Shown here in pieces: positions 1 to 6,791 of a stretch of 7,716 nt of DNA (the first letter of the stretch is position 1; each line of letters begins with the position of its first letter). The stretch comes from an uncultured Clostridium sp. GTDB lineage: Bacteria > Bacillota > Clostridia > Clostridiales > Clostridiaceae. The stretch spans positions 1 through 7,716 of the forward strand of contig CAKVNP010000089.1 in assembly GCA_934777095.1 (NCBI GenBank), read 5' to 3'. Position numbers and translations under genes: made by a program. The notes under the pieces are model-generated. The model did no database searches. It was not told the DNA's origin and saw only the letters and a program-made list of their open reading frames with translations.

Positions 1-957
1 AATCATCCCTACAAAAAATAGCGGCATTTTTAGCACTATGGCAAATAGACCAAAAGCTAGTGCATAAAAAGCACCACCTAAAGACATATTCTTTAGGCCA
101 GACCACTTTTTAGTCAAGGTAACTAGTATCGGTGTAACTAATATTACCACTAATCCATTAGTAGATCCTAAATATCCAAAATATTTAGCCCCATTTCCAG
201 AAAATACCTCTGTCATCTGTAATGGCAGCGTAAAATTTATTTGCGAATAACCAAATTGATATAAAAACATAATCATAGAAAATACTATTAAGATTGGTCT
301 CTTTATTAAGACAGATAGCGTTGATCCCTTCACAGCAGCTTCTTTTTCATGAGTAATATGTTTTTTATTTTCTGCTAACTTTTCTTCTTTAATAAATATT
401 GCAATCATCAGCATGGCAATTATTGTGGTAATTGCGTCACCCATAAAAATTACTGGCAGATATTTTTTAAATAAAAATCCAGCCATTAATGGACCTATTG
501 AAAAGCCAATATTTATTCCCATATAAATTAGCGAATATGATTGCTTCCTATTTTCTGGAGTAGTTAAATCAGCATTTAATGCATCGTATGCTGGTGAAGA
601 AATTGAATATAACACTGATGATACTATCATAAGCTTTGCTACTGTTGTTGATACTGACAATAATCCACAACTGAATAAAACTATTGCTCCTAAGCTCTGG
701 AAAATAATTATTACTTTTTTCCTGCCAACAGTATCTACCAATTTGCCTCCTAAAATCAATGCTGGCACTTGAAATATAGCTACTGACGTAACAAATATTC
801 CTGCTTCGCCAGCTGAAAGTCCTATTTTTTCTGTTAGAATTAATGACATTAATGGATGTACAAATGATCCAATACAATTTATAATTCTTCCAATAAACAA
901 CACATAAATTTCTTTAGGCAGACCTTTATATGTACTTAAAACATTATTCTTTCTCAT
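1..957 (-). CDS. MFS transporter (DHA/efflux type), 3' end outside window
   Basis: An integral membrane secondary transporter of the Major Facilitator Superfamily. The 319 residues visible have no internal stop. They contain about nine hydrophobic helices (roughly 17-40, 50-70, 83-101, 105-124, 141-163, 167-188, 221-242, 255-278, 293-310) and the start of a tenth. The loop between helices 2 and 3 carries a clear motif A, GGKLVDTVGRKK (residues 70-81). Helix 5 has the glycine/proline-rich NIGFSIGPLMAGF stretch (149-161), like motif C of proton-coupled antiporters. A charged, lysine/glutamate-rich central loop (190-220) separates the two halves. MFS proteins are usually about 400 residues, so roughly 80 are missing at the left edge. 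The start is the ATG at 955-957, preceded by AGGGGG 7 nt upstream and a good promoter at 984-1012, so it is probably transcribed alone. Substrate cannot be told; drug or metabolite efflux is the usual family role, but sugar or other uptake is not excluded. Confidence 0.9.
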   Translation of the reverse strand, partial: MRKNNVLSTYKGLPKEIYVLFIGRIINCIGSFVHPLMSLILTEKIGLSAGEAGIFVTSVAIFQVPALILGGKLVDTVGRKKVIIIFQSLGAIVLFSCGLLSVSTTVAKLMIVSSVLYSISSPAYDALNADLTTPENRKQSYSLIYMGINIGFSIGPLMAGFLFKKYLPVIFMGDAITTIIAMLMIAIFIKEEKLAENKKHITHEKEAAVKGSTLSVLIKRPILIVFSMIMFLYQFGYSQINFTLPLQMTEVFSGNGAKYFGYLGSTNGLVVILVTPILVTLTKKWSGLKNMSLGGAFYALAFGLFAIVLKMPLFFVGMI

Positions 958-983
958 CTTTTAGCCCCCTTTTTCCAAGGATT

Positions 984-1012
984 ATTATACCAATAGCACT
1001 ATTATTTTACAA
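984..1012 (-). promoter_or_regulatory. Sigma-A type promoter for the MFS transporter gene
   Basis: On the minus strand there is a perfect -10 TATAAT (989 to 984) with an extended TGG just upstream. A 17-nt spacer separates it from a -35 of TTGTAA (1012 to 1007; 4 of 6 matches to TTGACA). The predicted transcript start near 977 leaves a leader of about 20 nt, enough for the AGGGGG ribosome binding site. It lies just beyond the terminator of the upstream gene, which supports independent transcription. Confidence 0.65.
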
Positions 1013-1020
1013 ATTATTTC

Positions 1021-1074
1021 ATAATAAAGAAAAAGTTGTATAATTTAATGTTTGATGCACTAAATTATACAACT
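1021..1074 (-). terminator. Intrinsic terminator of the 1431-residue activase gene
   Basis: A perfect 14-bp inverted repeat, AGTTGTATAATTTA at 1034-1047 and its complement at 1061-1074, with a 13-nt loop. On the minus strand it is followed by TTTTCTTTATTAT (1033 to 1021). It starts 10 nt after the stop codon at 1084. The stem is long but almost all A/U, so its strength is uncertain. On the plus strand there is no U-run, so it acts in one direction. Confidence 0.8.
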
Positions 1075-1083
1075 CTCTATTTA

Positions 1084-4000
1084 TTAATAATCTAATTTTG
1101 TTTTAGTAAAAATTATTGATTCATCTGTTTCAATTTCTTTATTTTTGATGGTATGTCCATGCATGTTTTTAAATGCCACTGACATCATCAGCTTAATCCT
1201 GTTTAATTGGTTTACATTAGATGCACCTGGATCATAATCAATGGCTACTATATTAGATAATGGATATTTTTCTTTTAATGTTTTAATCATACCTTTACCT
1301 ACTATATGATTTGGCAGACAGGCAAATGGCTGGATACATACTATATTATTAGTGCCGCTTTCAATAAGCTCTACCATTTCTCCTGTTAAGAACCATCCTT
1401 CTCCTGTTTGATTACCTATTGATAAGATAGGAGATGCCATATCAGCTAATTCTCTAATGTGTTTTGGACTATGGAATCTCTTACTCTTATCTAAAGCTGC
1501 TTTCATAACCTTTCGATAACTTTCCATATAGCCTATGGCAATTTTATTTAAATTCTTACTTACTTTACTCTTTGCTAAATAGTCAGCTTTAAATTCTGCA
1601 TCGAAACATGAATAGAAGAAGAAATCTAAAAGATCTGGTACTACAACTTCAGCACCTTCTCTTTCTAATGTTCCTACTATATCATTATTAGCTGTTGGAT
1701 GAAACTTAACAAGTATTTCTCCAACAACACCAACCTTAGGCTTTTGGACATCAATTAATTCTAGATTATCAAAATCCTTAATAATATTTTCGATATTTTT
1801 ATTAAAATCGCTCTTCTTACCATTATATAAGCTGTCCTTAGCTATCTTATTCCATTTTTCATATAATGCATTAGCAGAACCTTTAACTTTTTCATATGGC
1901 CTAGTTCTATAAAGAACTCTCATAAATAAATCTCCATATACTAAAGCTTCAATACATGAATTAATAAACTTTAAAGTAATTTTGAATCCTGGCTGCTCCC
2001 CAAGCCCAACTGCATTTAAGGATATTATAGGTACTTTCTCAAAACCTGCAGCCTTTAATGCTAACTTTAAGAAACCTACATAATTTGTTGCTCTGCATCC
2101 TCCACCAGTCTGAGTAATAATAACTGAAGTATTATCTAAATCATATTTTCCTGATTTCAATGCTTCTATCATCTGCCCTACTACTAAAATAGATGGATAA
2201 CATGCATCATTATTAACATATTTCAATCCTTCATCTACAGCTTTCATATCATTTGAAGGCAATACTTCTACATTATATCCGCTTGCTCTGGCAGCTTCTT
2301 GGATAAGCTCAAAATGTATCGGTGACATCTGTGGTGCTAAAATAGTATGAGTCTTCCTCATTTCCTTAGTAAAAATCCTATTTTTATATTCAATCTTTTC
2401 TTTTACCGGTACATAATGCTTTCTTTCTCTTTCATCCATGGCTGCCTTTAATGATCTTATTCTAATTTTAGCAGCACCTAAATTATTACCTTCATCTATT
2501 TTTAATACTGTATAGATTTTTCCTTTAGCAGAAATTATCTCTGCTACCTGATCGGTAGTAACTGCATCAAGCCCACAGCCAAATGAGTTCAATTGGATTA
2601 TTTCTACTGAAGGCTCATCAGCAATAAAAGCAGCAGCTCTGTATAATCTTGAATGATACATCCATTGATCTACAATCCTTAATTTACCATCTAATTGACC
2701 TAGATGAGAAACACTATCTTCAGTTAATACTGCCATATCAAAAGAAGTAATTATATCTGGTATACCATGATTTATTTCTGGATCTATGTGATATGGCCTT
2801 CCACATAATACAATTCCTCTTTTATTATTTTCTTTTAAATATTTTAGTACTTCTTCACCTTTATTCCTAATATCCTGCTTATATGAATCTCTTTCTTTAG
2901 CTGCCGCTTCTACAGCCTTCCTTGCCTCCGCTAAAGAAACATCATAATCCTTAAACTCTATCACAATTCTCTTTGCTAGTTCTTTTTCATCATCTAGTGA
3001 GAAGAATGGCTCAATAAATTTAATATGCTTTTCTTTAAGCTCATCCATATTGTTTCTGATAACCTCTGGGTAAGAAGTAACCATAGGACAATTATAATGA
3101 TTGTTTGCATCAGCAAATTCTCTCTTTTCATATGGTACACATGGATAAAAAATAGTATTTACACCTTTATTTATTAAATCCATAATATGGCCATGAACAA
3201 GCTTTGCTGGATAGCAGGCAGACTCTGATGGAATAGTTTCTATTCCAAGCTCATATACCTTTTTGCTTGATGCTGCTGATAATTTAACGCTAAATCCTAA
3301 ACTAGTCAGTAAAGTAAACCAGAATGGATAATTTTCATACATGTTAAGTACTCTTGGTATACCGATAACCCCTCTTTTAGCTTCTTCAGGTTTTAAAGCT
3401 TTATAGCCAAAAGTTCTCTTGTATTTATATTTATAAAGATTAGGTACTTCATTCTTCTTGATTTTTTCAAGGCCTAATCCTCTTTCACATCTATTTCCTG
3501 AAATATATTCCTCATTGTCTGAGAATTTATTAATTGTTAAAAGACAGTTGTTTCCACATCTTCCACACCTAGAAAAAGCTGAAGTCATTTTAAAGTTTTC
3601 AACTTCTTCCTTAGGTAAAAGCGTACTCTTAACCTCTGGATTATATCTTTCCTTAGCTATTATTGCACAGCCAAAAGCACCCATAATACCAGCAATATCT
3701 GGTCTTACTGCTTCTCTTTCTGAAATAAGTTCAAAGCTTCTAAGTACAGCATCATTATAGAACGTACCACCTTGTACAATAACCTTTGCGCCAATATCTT
3801 TTTTATCTCTTAACTTAATAACCTTAAATAAAGCATTTTTAATTACAGAATATGAAAGCCCTGCTGAAATATCAGCAACTTCTGCGCCTTCTTTCTGCGC
3901 CTGCTTAACTCTTGAATTCATAAATACAGTACATCTAGATCCTAAATCAACTGGCGCTTTTGAAGTTAATGCTTCTTTTGCAAAATCTTCAACCTTCATA

Positions 4001-5379
4001 TCTAAAGACTTAGCAAAGCTTTCAATAAATGAACCGCACCCTGATGAACATGCTTCATTTAACTGAATACTATCAATAGCTTCATTTTTTATTTTTAAGC
4101 ACTTCATATCCTGCCCACCAATATCTAAGATAAAATCTACTCCTGGTAGGAAATAATCTGCTGCCTTATAATGGGCTATTGTTTCTATTTCTCCTATATC
4201 AACATGTAAAGCTGCCTTAATTAGTGATTCTCCATAACCAGTAACAGCTGAATTAACTATCTGCACTCCTGCTGGTAATTTAGCATAAATATCTTTTACT
4301 ATCTCTACTACTTTATCTAAAGGGCTTCCTTCATTGCTTTCATAAAAAGAATATAAAAGTTCTCCATGTTCATTAATCAGCGCTGCTTTTGTAGTAGTTG
4401 AACCTGCATCAATGCCTAAATAAGCGTTTCCCTTATATGTAGCTAACTCTGCTCTTTTAACTACCGCCTTATTATGTCTTTCTTTAAATTTTCTATAATC
4501 ATCCTGATCTTTAAATAATGGTTGTAATCTCTCTACATTATCGTCCTTTATGCTAGATATTTCTTCTACTCTCTCAACTAATTCTGACAATGCTATTTCG
4601 TCTTGCTCTTCAGCTAAAAATGCTGCTCCCATAGCCACATACAACTGCGAATTTTCTGGAATTATTATCTGATCACCTACTAAATTTAACGTATCGATAA
4701 ATCTATTTCTAAGTTCAGATAAGAAATATAAAGGCCCACCTAAAAATGCTACATTCCCTCTTAGAGGCTTTCCACAGGCAAGTCCACTTATTGTCTGATT
4801 AACTACTGCTTGGAATATAGATGCTGCTATATCTTCTTTCTTAGCGCCCTCATTTATTAAAGGCTGTACATCAGTTTTGGCAAATACTCCACATCTAGAA
4901 GCTATTGGATAGATAACCTTATGTTCCTTCGCATATTCATTTAGTCCCTTTGCATCAGTATTTAATAATACTGCCATTTGATCAATGAAAGCCCCTGTAC
5001 CACCTGCACAGCTTCCATTCATTCTTTGCTCAATTCCACCTCTAAAATATGTAATTTTAGCATCTTCCCCGCCTAATTCTATAACTACATCTGTTTGTGG
5101 TATTAAAGTTTCTACTGTTTTAGAACAAGCTATAACTTCTTGAACAAAATTAACATTAAGCCATTTAGAAACAGAAAGTCCGCCTGAACCTGTAACAGTA
5201 ACCCTACAATCTATATTACCTAAAGTTTCGTAACACTTTCTGATTAATTGAATTATTGTACTTTTTATATCTGAATAATGCCTTTGATATTCACTATAAA
5301 CTATTTGATTATCGCCATCTAACACAACTATTTTAACCGTTGTAGATCCTATATCAAGACCTATTTTATTAATTGTCAT
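1084..5379 (-). CDS. Giant acyl-CoA dehydratase activase-related Fe-S protein (two ASKHA domains + DUF2229/HgdB-like region)
   Basis: A cytoplasmic 1431-residue protein related to the ATP-dependent activators (HgdC/YjiL type, COG1924) and D-type subunits of 2-hydroxyacyl-CoA dehydratases. Activase domain 1 (about 4-257) has the phosphate loop LDIGSTTVK (8-16), ELGGEDAK (101-108), and cysteines C124 ([11 protein letters not shown]) and C163 (SRCGVFAK). Activase domain 2 (about 319-577) repeats this: [10 protein letters not shown] (322-331), LDIGGQD (418-424), C444 ([11 protein letters not shown]) and C483 (SRCTVF). Both cysteine pairs are 39 residues apart, as in Hgd[10 protein letters not shown] motif (605-612) plus C631 could bind a metal. 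Residues about 667-1431 match DUF2229/HgdB-like proteins, with motifs [10 protein letters not shown] (C722), YPCVPYE (C747), [10 protein letters not shown] (C859), NDACYPS (C1060), GGGCRATNY (C1095) and PFACLPNH (C1354). The start ATG has AAGGGG 4 nt upstream. By analogy it uses ATP to push low-potential electrons onto a second Fe-S site; the substrate is unknown. No dehydratase operon surrounds it. Family call is firm; reaction is inference. Confidence 0.92.
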   Translation of the reverse strand: MTINKIGLDIGSTTVKIVVLDGDNQIVYSEYQRHYSDIKSTIIQLIRKCYETLGNIDCRVTVTGSGGLSVSKWLNVNFVQEVIACSKTVETLIPQTDVVIELGGEDAKITYFRGGIEQRMNGSCAGGTGAFIDQMAVLLNTDAKGLNEYAKEHKVIYPIASRCGVFAKTDVQPLINEGAKKEDIAASIFQAVVNQTISGLACGKPLRGNVAFLGGPLYFLSELRNRFIDTLNLVGDQIIIPENSQLYVAMGAAFLAEEQDEIALSELVERVEEISSIKDDNVERLQPLFKDQDDYRKFKERHNKAVVKRAELATYKGNAYLGIDAGSTTTKAALINEHGELLYSFYESNEGSPLDKVVEIVKDIYAKLPAGVQIVNSAVTGYGESLIKAALHVDIGEIETIAHYKAADYFLPGVDFILDIGGQDMKCLKIKNEAIDSIQLNEACSSGCGSFIESFAKSLDMKVEDFAKEALTSKAPVDLGSRCTVFMNSRVKQAQKEGAEVADISAGLSYSVIKNALFKVIKLRDKKDIGAKVIVQGGTFYNDAVLRSFELISEREAVRPDIAGIMGAFGCAIIAKERYNPEVKSTLLPKEEVENFKMTSAFSRCGRCGNNCLLTINKFSDNEEYISGNRCERGLGLEKIKKNEVPNLYKYKYKRTFGYKALKPEEAKRGVIGIPRVLNMYENYPFWFTLLTSLGFSVKLSAASSKKVYELGIETIPSESACYPAKLVHGHIMDLINKGVNTIFYPCVPYEKREFADANNHYNCPMVTSYPEVIRNNMDELKEKHIKFIEPFFSLDDEKELAKRIVIEFKDYDVSLAEARKAVEAAAKERDSYKQDIRNKGEEVLKYLKENNKRGIVLCGRPYHIDPEINHGIPDIITSFDMAVLTEDSVSHLGQLDGKLRIVDQWMYHSRLYRAAAFIADEPSVEIIQLNSFGCGLDAVTTDQVAEIISAKGKIYTVLKIDEGNNLGAAKIRIRSLKAAMDERERKHYVPVKEKIEYKNRIFTKEMRKTHTILAPQMSPIHFELIQEAARASGYNVEVLPSNDMKAVDEGLKYVNNDACYPSILVVGQMIEALKSGKYDLDNTSVIITQTGGGCRATNYVGFLKLALKAAGFEKVPIISLNAVGLGEQPGFKITLKFINSCIEALVYGDLFMRVLYRTRPYEKVKGSANALYEKWNKIAKDSLYNGKKSDFNKNIENIIKDFDNLELIDVQKPKVGVVGEILVKFHPTANNDIVGTLEREGAEVVVPDLLDFFFYSCFDAEFKADYLAKSKVSKNLNKIAIGYMESYRKVMKAALDKSKRFHSPKHIRELADMASPILSIGNQTGEGWFLTGEMVELIESGTNNIVCIQPFACLPNHIVGKGMIKTLKEKYPLSNIVAIDYDPGASNVNQLNRIKLMMSVAFKNMHGHTIKNKEIETDESIIFTKTKLDY

Positions 5380-5439
5380 ATGTCCCCTTCACCCACTTTA
5401 TAAAGATTAATCTACTTACAAACACTTTATTATTTATCA

Positions 5440-5465
5440 TTTAATTTATATTACTATAAATTAAA
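5440..5465. repeat. Perfect AT-only dyad in the activase leader
   Basis: Inverted repeat with 11-bp arms, TTTAATTTATA at 5440-5450 and TATAAATTAAA at 5455-5465, around a 4-nt centre TTAC. It lies 60-86 nt upstream of the activase start codon. Two 10-bp palindromes, CTTTATAAAG (5396-5405) and AGATTAATCT (5404-5413), lie between it and the ribosome binding site. It has no U-run after it on the minus strand, so it is not an obvious terminator. An operator or an mRNA structure is possible. It matches no operator that I recognise. Confidence 0.45.
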
Positions 5466-5536
5466 CTTTTCTCTTTATTTTACAACATACCCCTTGTAAA
5501 TAGTAAGTAAATTATTCATTTTTTGCAACAATATCT

Positions 5537-5565
5537 ATTATACAGTATTTTTAGAAAATTTTACA
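5537..5565 (-). promoter_or_regulatory. Candidate promoter for the activase gene
   Basis: On the minus strand there is a perfect -10 TATAAT (5542 to 5537), a 17-nt spacer and a weak -35 TGTAAA (5565 to 5560). It begins right after the thioredoxin terminator, where a promoter for the next gene is needed. The predicted start near 5530 gives a leader of about 150 nt. A weaker alternative, TTGCAA-17-TACTAT, lies about 20 nt further downstream. Confidence 0.5.
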
Positions 5566-5566
5566 C

Positions 5567-5600
5567 AAAAACTCTTGTTTGATTTCAAACAAGAGTTTTT
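5567..5600 (-). terminator. Intrinsic terminator of the thioredoxin-like gene
   Basis: A perfect 16-bp inverted repeat, AAAAACTCTTGTTTGA at 5567-5582 and its complement at 5585-5600. It forms a tight hairpin whose minus-strand 3' arm ends in TTTTT and runs on into TGTGTAAAATTTT. It lies 13 nt after the stop codon at 5614. The opposite strand also ends in TTTTT, so it may block transcription both ways. Confidence 0.88.
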
Positions 5601-5613
5601 ATGTATCTTATAT

Positions 5614-5928
5614 TTATTTTATAATCTGTCTTAGCTTCCTAATAACAGTATCAACATCCATGAAACCTAAATGCCTATCAAGCTCTTCTCCATCTTTCAA
5701 AAATAGAATTGTTGGAAAACATCCCACCTTATTTTCCTGGCTTATTTCAGGATACTTAGAAGAATTTACTTTCACAATATTTAAGAAAGGAAGCTGATAA
5801 TGAATTTTTTCTAATACCATAGAAAACATCTTACAAGGAACACATCTTTCAGAATAAAAATCTACAATAACTATTCCTTCCTTTACTAAATCATTATAAT
5901 TATTTATCCGTCCTTCATATATAGACAT
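5614..5928 (-). CDS. Thioredoxin-like protein with CVPC active site
   Basis: A 104-residue cytoplasmic thioredoxin-fold protein of normal length for a single-domain thioredoxin, with no signal peptide. The active site is C29-V-P-C32 in the context VDFYSERCVPCK. The usual tryptophan before the first cysteine is arginine, and the usual CGPC glycine is valine. The cis-proline loop is VGCFPTILFLKDG (68-80), with P72 as the cis-proline and an extra cysteine, C70, two residues before it. Thioredoxins reduce disulfides using electrons from thioredoxin reductase or a ferredoxin-linked reductase; no reductase gene is in the window. The start ATG has AGAGG 7 nt upstream. It is divergent from the cold-shock gene, precedes the giant activase gene on the same strand, and ends with its own terminator. 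The altered active site suggests a specialised rather than a housekeeping thioredoxin. The exact redox role is not known. Confidence 0.88.
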   Translation of the reverse strand: MSIYEGRINNYNDLVKEGIVIVDFYSERCVPCKMFSMVLEKIHYQLPFLNIVKVNSSKYPEISQENKVGCFPTILFLKDGEELDRHLGFMDVDTVIRKLRQIIK

Positions 5929-5958
5929 AATTGTACCTCTCTTTTTTATTTTTAGTAC

Positions 5959-5987
5959 ATATTATGTCTTTTCAATAATAATGTTAA
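5959..5987 (-). promoter_or_regulatory. Candidate promoter for the thioredoxin-like gene
   Basis: On the minus strand there is a -35 TTAACA (5987 to 5982; 5 of 6 matches), a 17-nt spacer and a -10 TAATAT (5964 to 5959; 4 of 6). The predicted start near 5952 would give a leader of about 24 nt that contains the AGAGG ribosome binding site. Confidence 0.45.
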
Positions 5988-6058
5988 ATAAACGGAGTAA
6001 AAAAATTATTTTAACAAATAATATTAAAGTAACATTATTTAGTAAGGAGATTTAATAT

Positions 6059-6268
6059 ATGTCAAGTATAACTGGTGTAGTAAAATGGTTTAATCAAGAA
6101 AAAGGATATGGTTTCATTTCCTGTAATAATGGAAATGATGTGTTTGTACACCATTCACAAGTAAAAGAAAAAAGTATTGATAAGGACTTACACGAGGGGG
6201 AAAATGTTTCATTTAGCATTGAAGATGGTCCCAAAGGTCCTATGGCCATAAATGTTCAAAAAATATAA
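6059..6268 (+). CDS. Cold-shock protein, CspA family (single CSD)
   Basis: A 69-residue single cold-shock domain (OB-fold) protein, the normal length for the family. It binds single-stranded RNA or DNA in the cytoplasm and acts as an RNA chaperone. The N-terminus GVVKWFNQEKGYGFI contains W10, F11 and the RNP1 motif KGYGFI (15-20). RNP2 is DVFVHH (27-32). The later strand KDLHEGENVSFSIEDGPKGPMA (about 42-63) has the EGExVxF and GPKGPxA pattern typical of Csp proteins. The tail VQKI differs a little from the common AANV end. AAGGAGA ends 8 nt before the ATG. I could not pin a promoter: the upstream region is almost pure A/T. A bidirectional terminator follows. Clostridia usually carry several csp paralogues, so no specific symbol is given. 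Confidence 0.96.
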   Translation: MSSITGVVKWFNQEKGYGFISCNNGNDVFVHHSQVKEKSIDKDLHEGENVSFSIEDGPKGPMAINVQKI

Positions 6269-6272
6269 AATT

Positions 6273-6314
6273 GAAGCTGCTGCAGACACCAAGTTCTGTG
6301 CAGCTTCTTTTATT
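6273..6314 (+). terminator. Intrinsic terminator of the csp gene, probably bidirectional
   Basis: Hairpin GAAGCTGC (6273-6280) pairing with GCAGCTTC (6300-6307), with an inner CAGA/TCTG extension, followed by TTTTATT on the plus strand. On the minus strand the same hairpin is followed by AATTTTATATTTTTTG, so it can also end the convergent PsiE-family transcript whose stop is at 6336. It starts 4 nt after the csp stop codon. Confidence 0.88.
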
Positions 6315-6335
6315 ATCTTCTAGTGAACCTTTCTT

Positions 6336-6716
6336 CTATTTAAATTCCTCACTGGAAATCAAAAGATACTTCCTAATTCCAAATAAGATAGCTATGGTAA
6401 TTATCGTAATTAAGTTTTCAACACTATTAGTATGCTCTACAATCAGTTGTCTTGCTATAGCAAACAACAATACTTCAATAATTGAGCTTACTGTATGCTT
6501 AGACAGCATTCTTAAAAATTCAATTGCTATTACAATATTAAAAGCTTGTGAAATAAATATTCCCAATGATTCTGCATTATTTCTGTGCAATATTAATACA
6601 TATAGTTCCTCTATTAATGAAACTATCGATATAGATATGCCGATAACAATAATTATTGCTATAATTATCTCTAAAATTCTTGTAATACTATTGATTATAT
6701 TTATAATCTTTTTTAT
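6336..6716 (-). CDS. PsiE-family membrane protein with apparent ATA start codon
   Basis: A small integral membrane protein of the phosphate-starvation-inducible PsiE family, function unknown. Read from 6716 it has 126 residues with four hydrophobic segments (about 16-38, 52-70, 77-91, 99-118). The family signature is strong: EFLRMLSKHT (66-75), EVLLFAIARQ (81-90), IVEHT (92-96), ENLITIITIAILFGIRK (100-116). The frame is open up to a stop at 6789-6791, but contains no ATG, GTG or TTG before the TTG at 6590, which is residue 43 and lies after helix 1. A perfect SD, AGGAGGG (6729 to 6723), lies 7 nt before the ATA at 6716 and 4 nt before an ATT at 6719. The AGGAGG-to-start spacing is ideal for the ATA, as if an ATG had changed by one base. 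Either AUA/AUU initiation is used at low level, or this is an early-stage pseudogene, or there is a sequencing error. It is convergent with csp and divergent from the exonuclease gene. Family assignment is confident; the start is inference. Confidence 0.8.
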   Translation of the reverse strand: MKKIINIINSITRILEIIIAIIIVIGISISIVSLIEELYVLILHRNNAESLGIFISQAFNIVIAIEFLRMLSKHTVSSIIEVLLFAIARQLIVEHTNSVENLITIITIAILFGIRKYLLISSEEFK

Positions 6717-6722
6717 AATTAT

Positions 6723-6729
6723 CCCTCCT
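6723..6729 (-). promoter_or_regulatory. Strong Shine-Dalgarno without a canonical start codon
   Basis: AGGAGGG on the minus strand, the best SD in the window after the one at 7613. It fixes the expected PsiE-family start at or near 6716, where the codon is ATA rather than ATG. No ATG, GTG or TTG in any frame lies at a usable distance downstream of it. Confidence 0.75.
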
Positions 6730-6780
6730 AATATTTTTTTGATATGTTTAGAAAAAAATATTAAACAAATAATACATAAT

Positions 6781-6787
6781 AGGTGAT
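6781..6787 (+). promoter_or_regulatory. Ribosome binding site of the exonuclease gene
   Basis: AGGTGAT precedes the ATG at 6792 with 4 nt between. This decides for ATG 6792 over the in-frame GTG at 6783, which lies inside the SD itself. Confidence 0.7.
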
Positions 6788-6791
6788 TTTA

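Noticed and set aside
569..877. 102-codon open frame on the minus strand
   Set aside because: It lies inside the MFS transporter in another frame; the transporter frame has motif A and membrane helices, this one has no recognisable features.
3458..3760. 100-codon open frame on the plus strand
   Set aside because: Antisense shadow of the activase gene, covering its second activase domain and cysteine motif; no ribosome binding site or family resemblance.
5380..5536. Known riboswitch or T-box in the activase leader
   Set aside because: The leader is almost pure A/T with simple palindromes; no conserved riboswitch or T-box core sequence could be recognised.
5579..5797. 72-codon open frame on the plus strand
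   Set aside because: Starts inside the thioredoxin terminator and runs antisense to the thioredoxin gene; no independent support.
6336..6590. 84-residue version of the PsiE-family protein starting at TTG 6590
   Set aside because: It would drop helix 1, has no suitably spaced SD, and leaves the strong AGGAGGG site at 6723-6729 unexplained; the coding frame clearly continues upstream.
6750..6777. ATG on the minus strand at 6775-6777 as a start for the PsiE-family gene
   Set aside because: It is in a different frame and reaches a stop after nine codons.
6783..6785. GTG as the exonuclease start
   Set aside because: The GTG is inside the AGGTGAT ribosome binding site that serves the ATG at 6792, and the family N-terminus begins directly at that ATG.
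6271..6786. 171-codon hydrophobic open frame on the plus strand
   Set aside because: It begins in the csp terminator and is the antisense of the PsiE-family gene. Its hydrophobicity comes from AT-rich complement of membrane-helix codons; the minus strand carries the family motifs and the SD.
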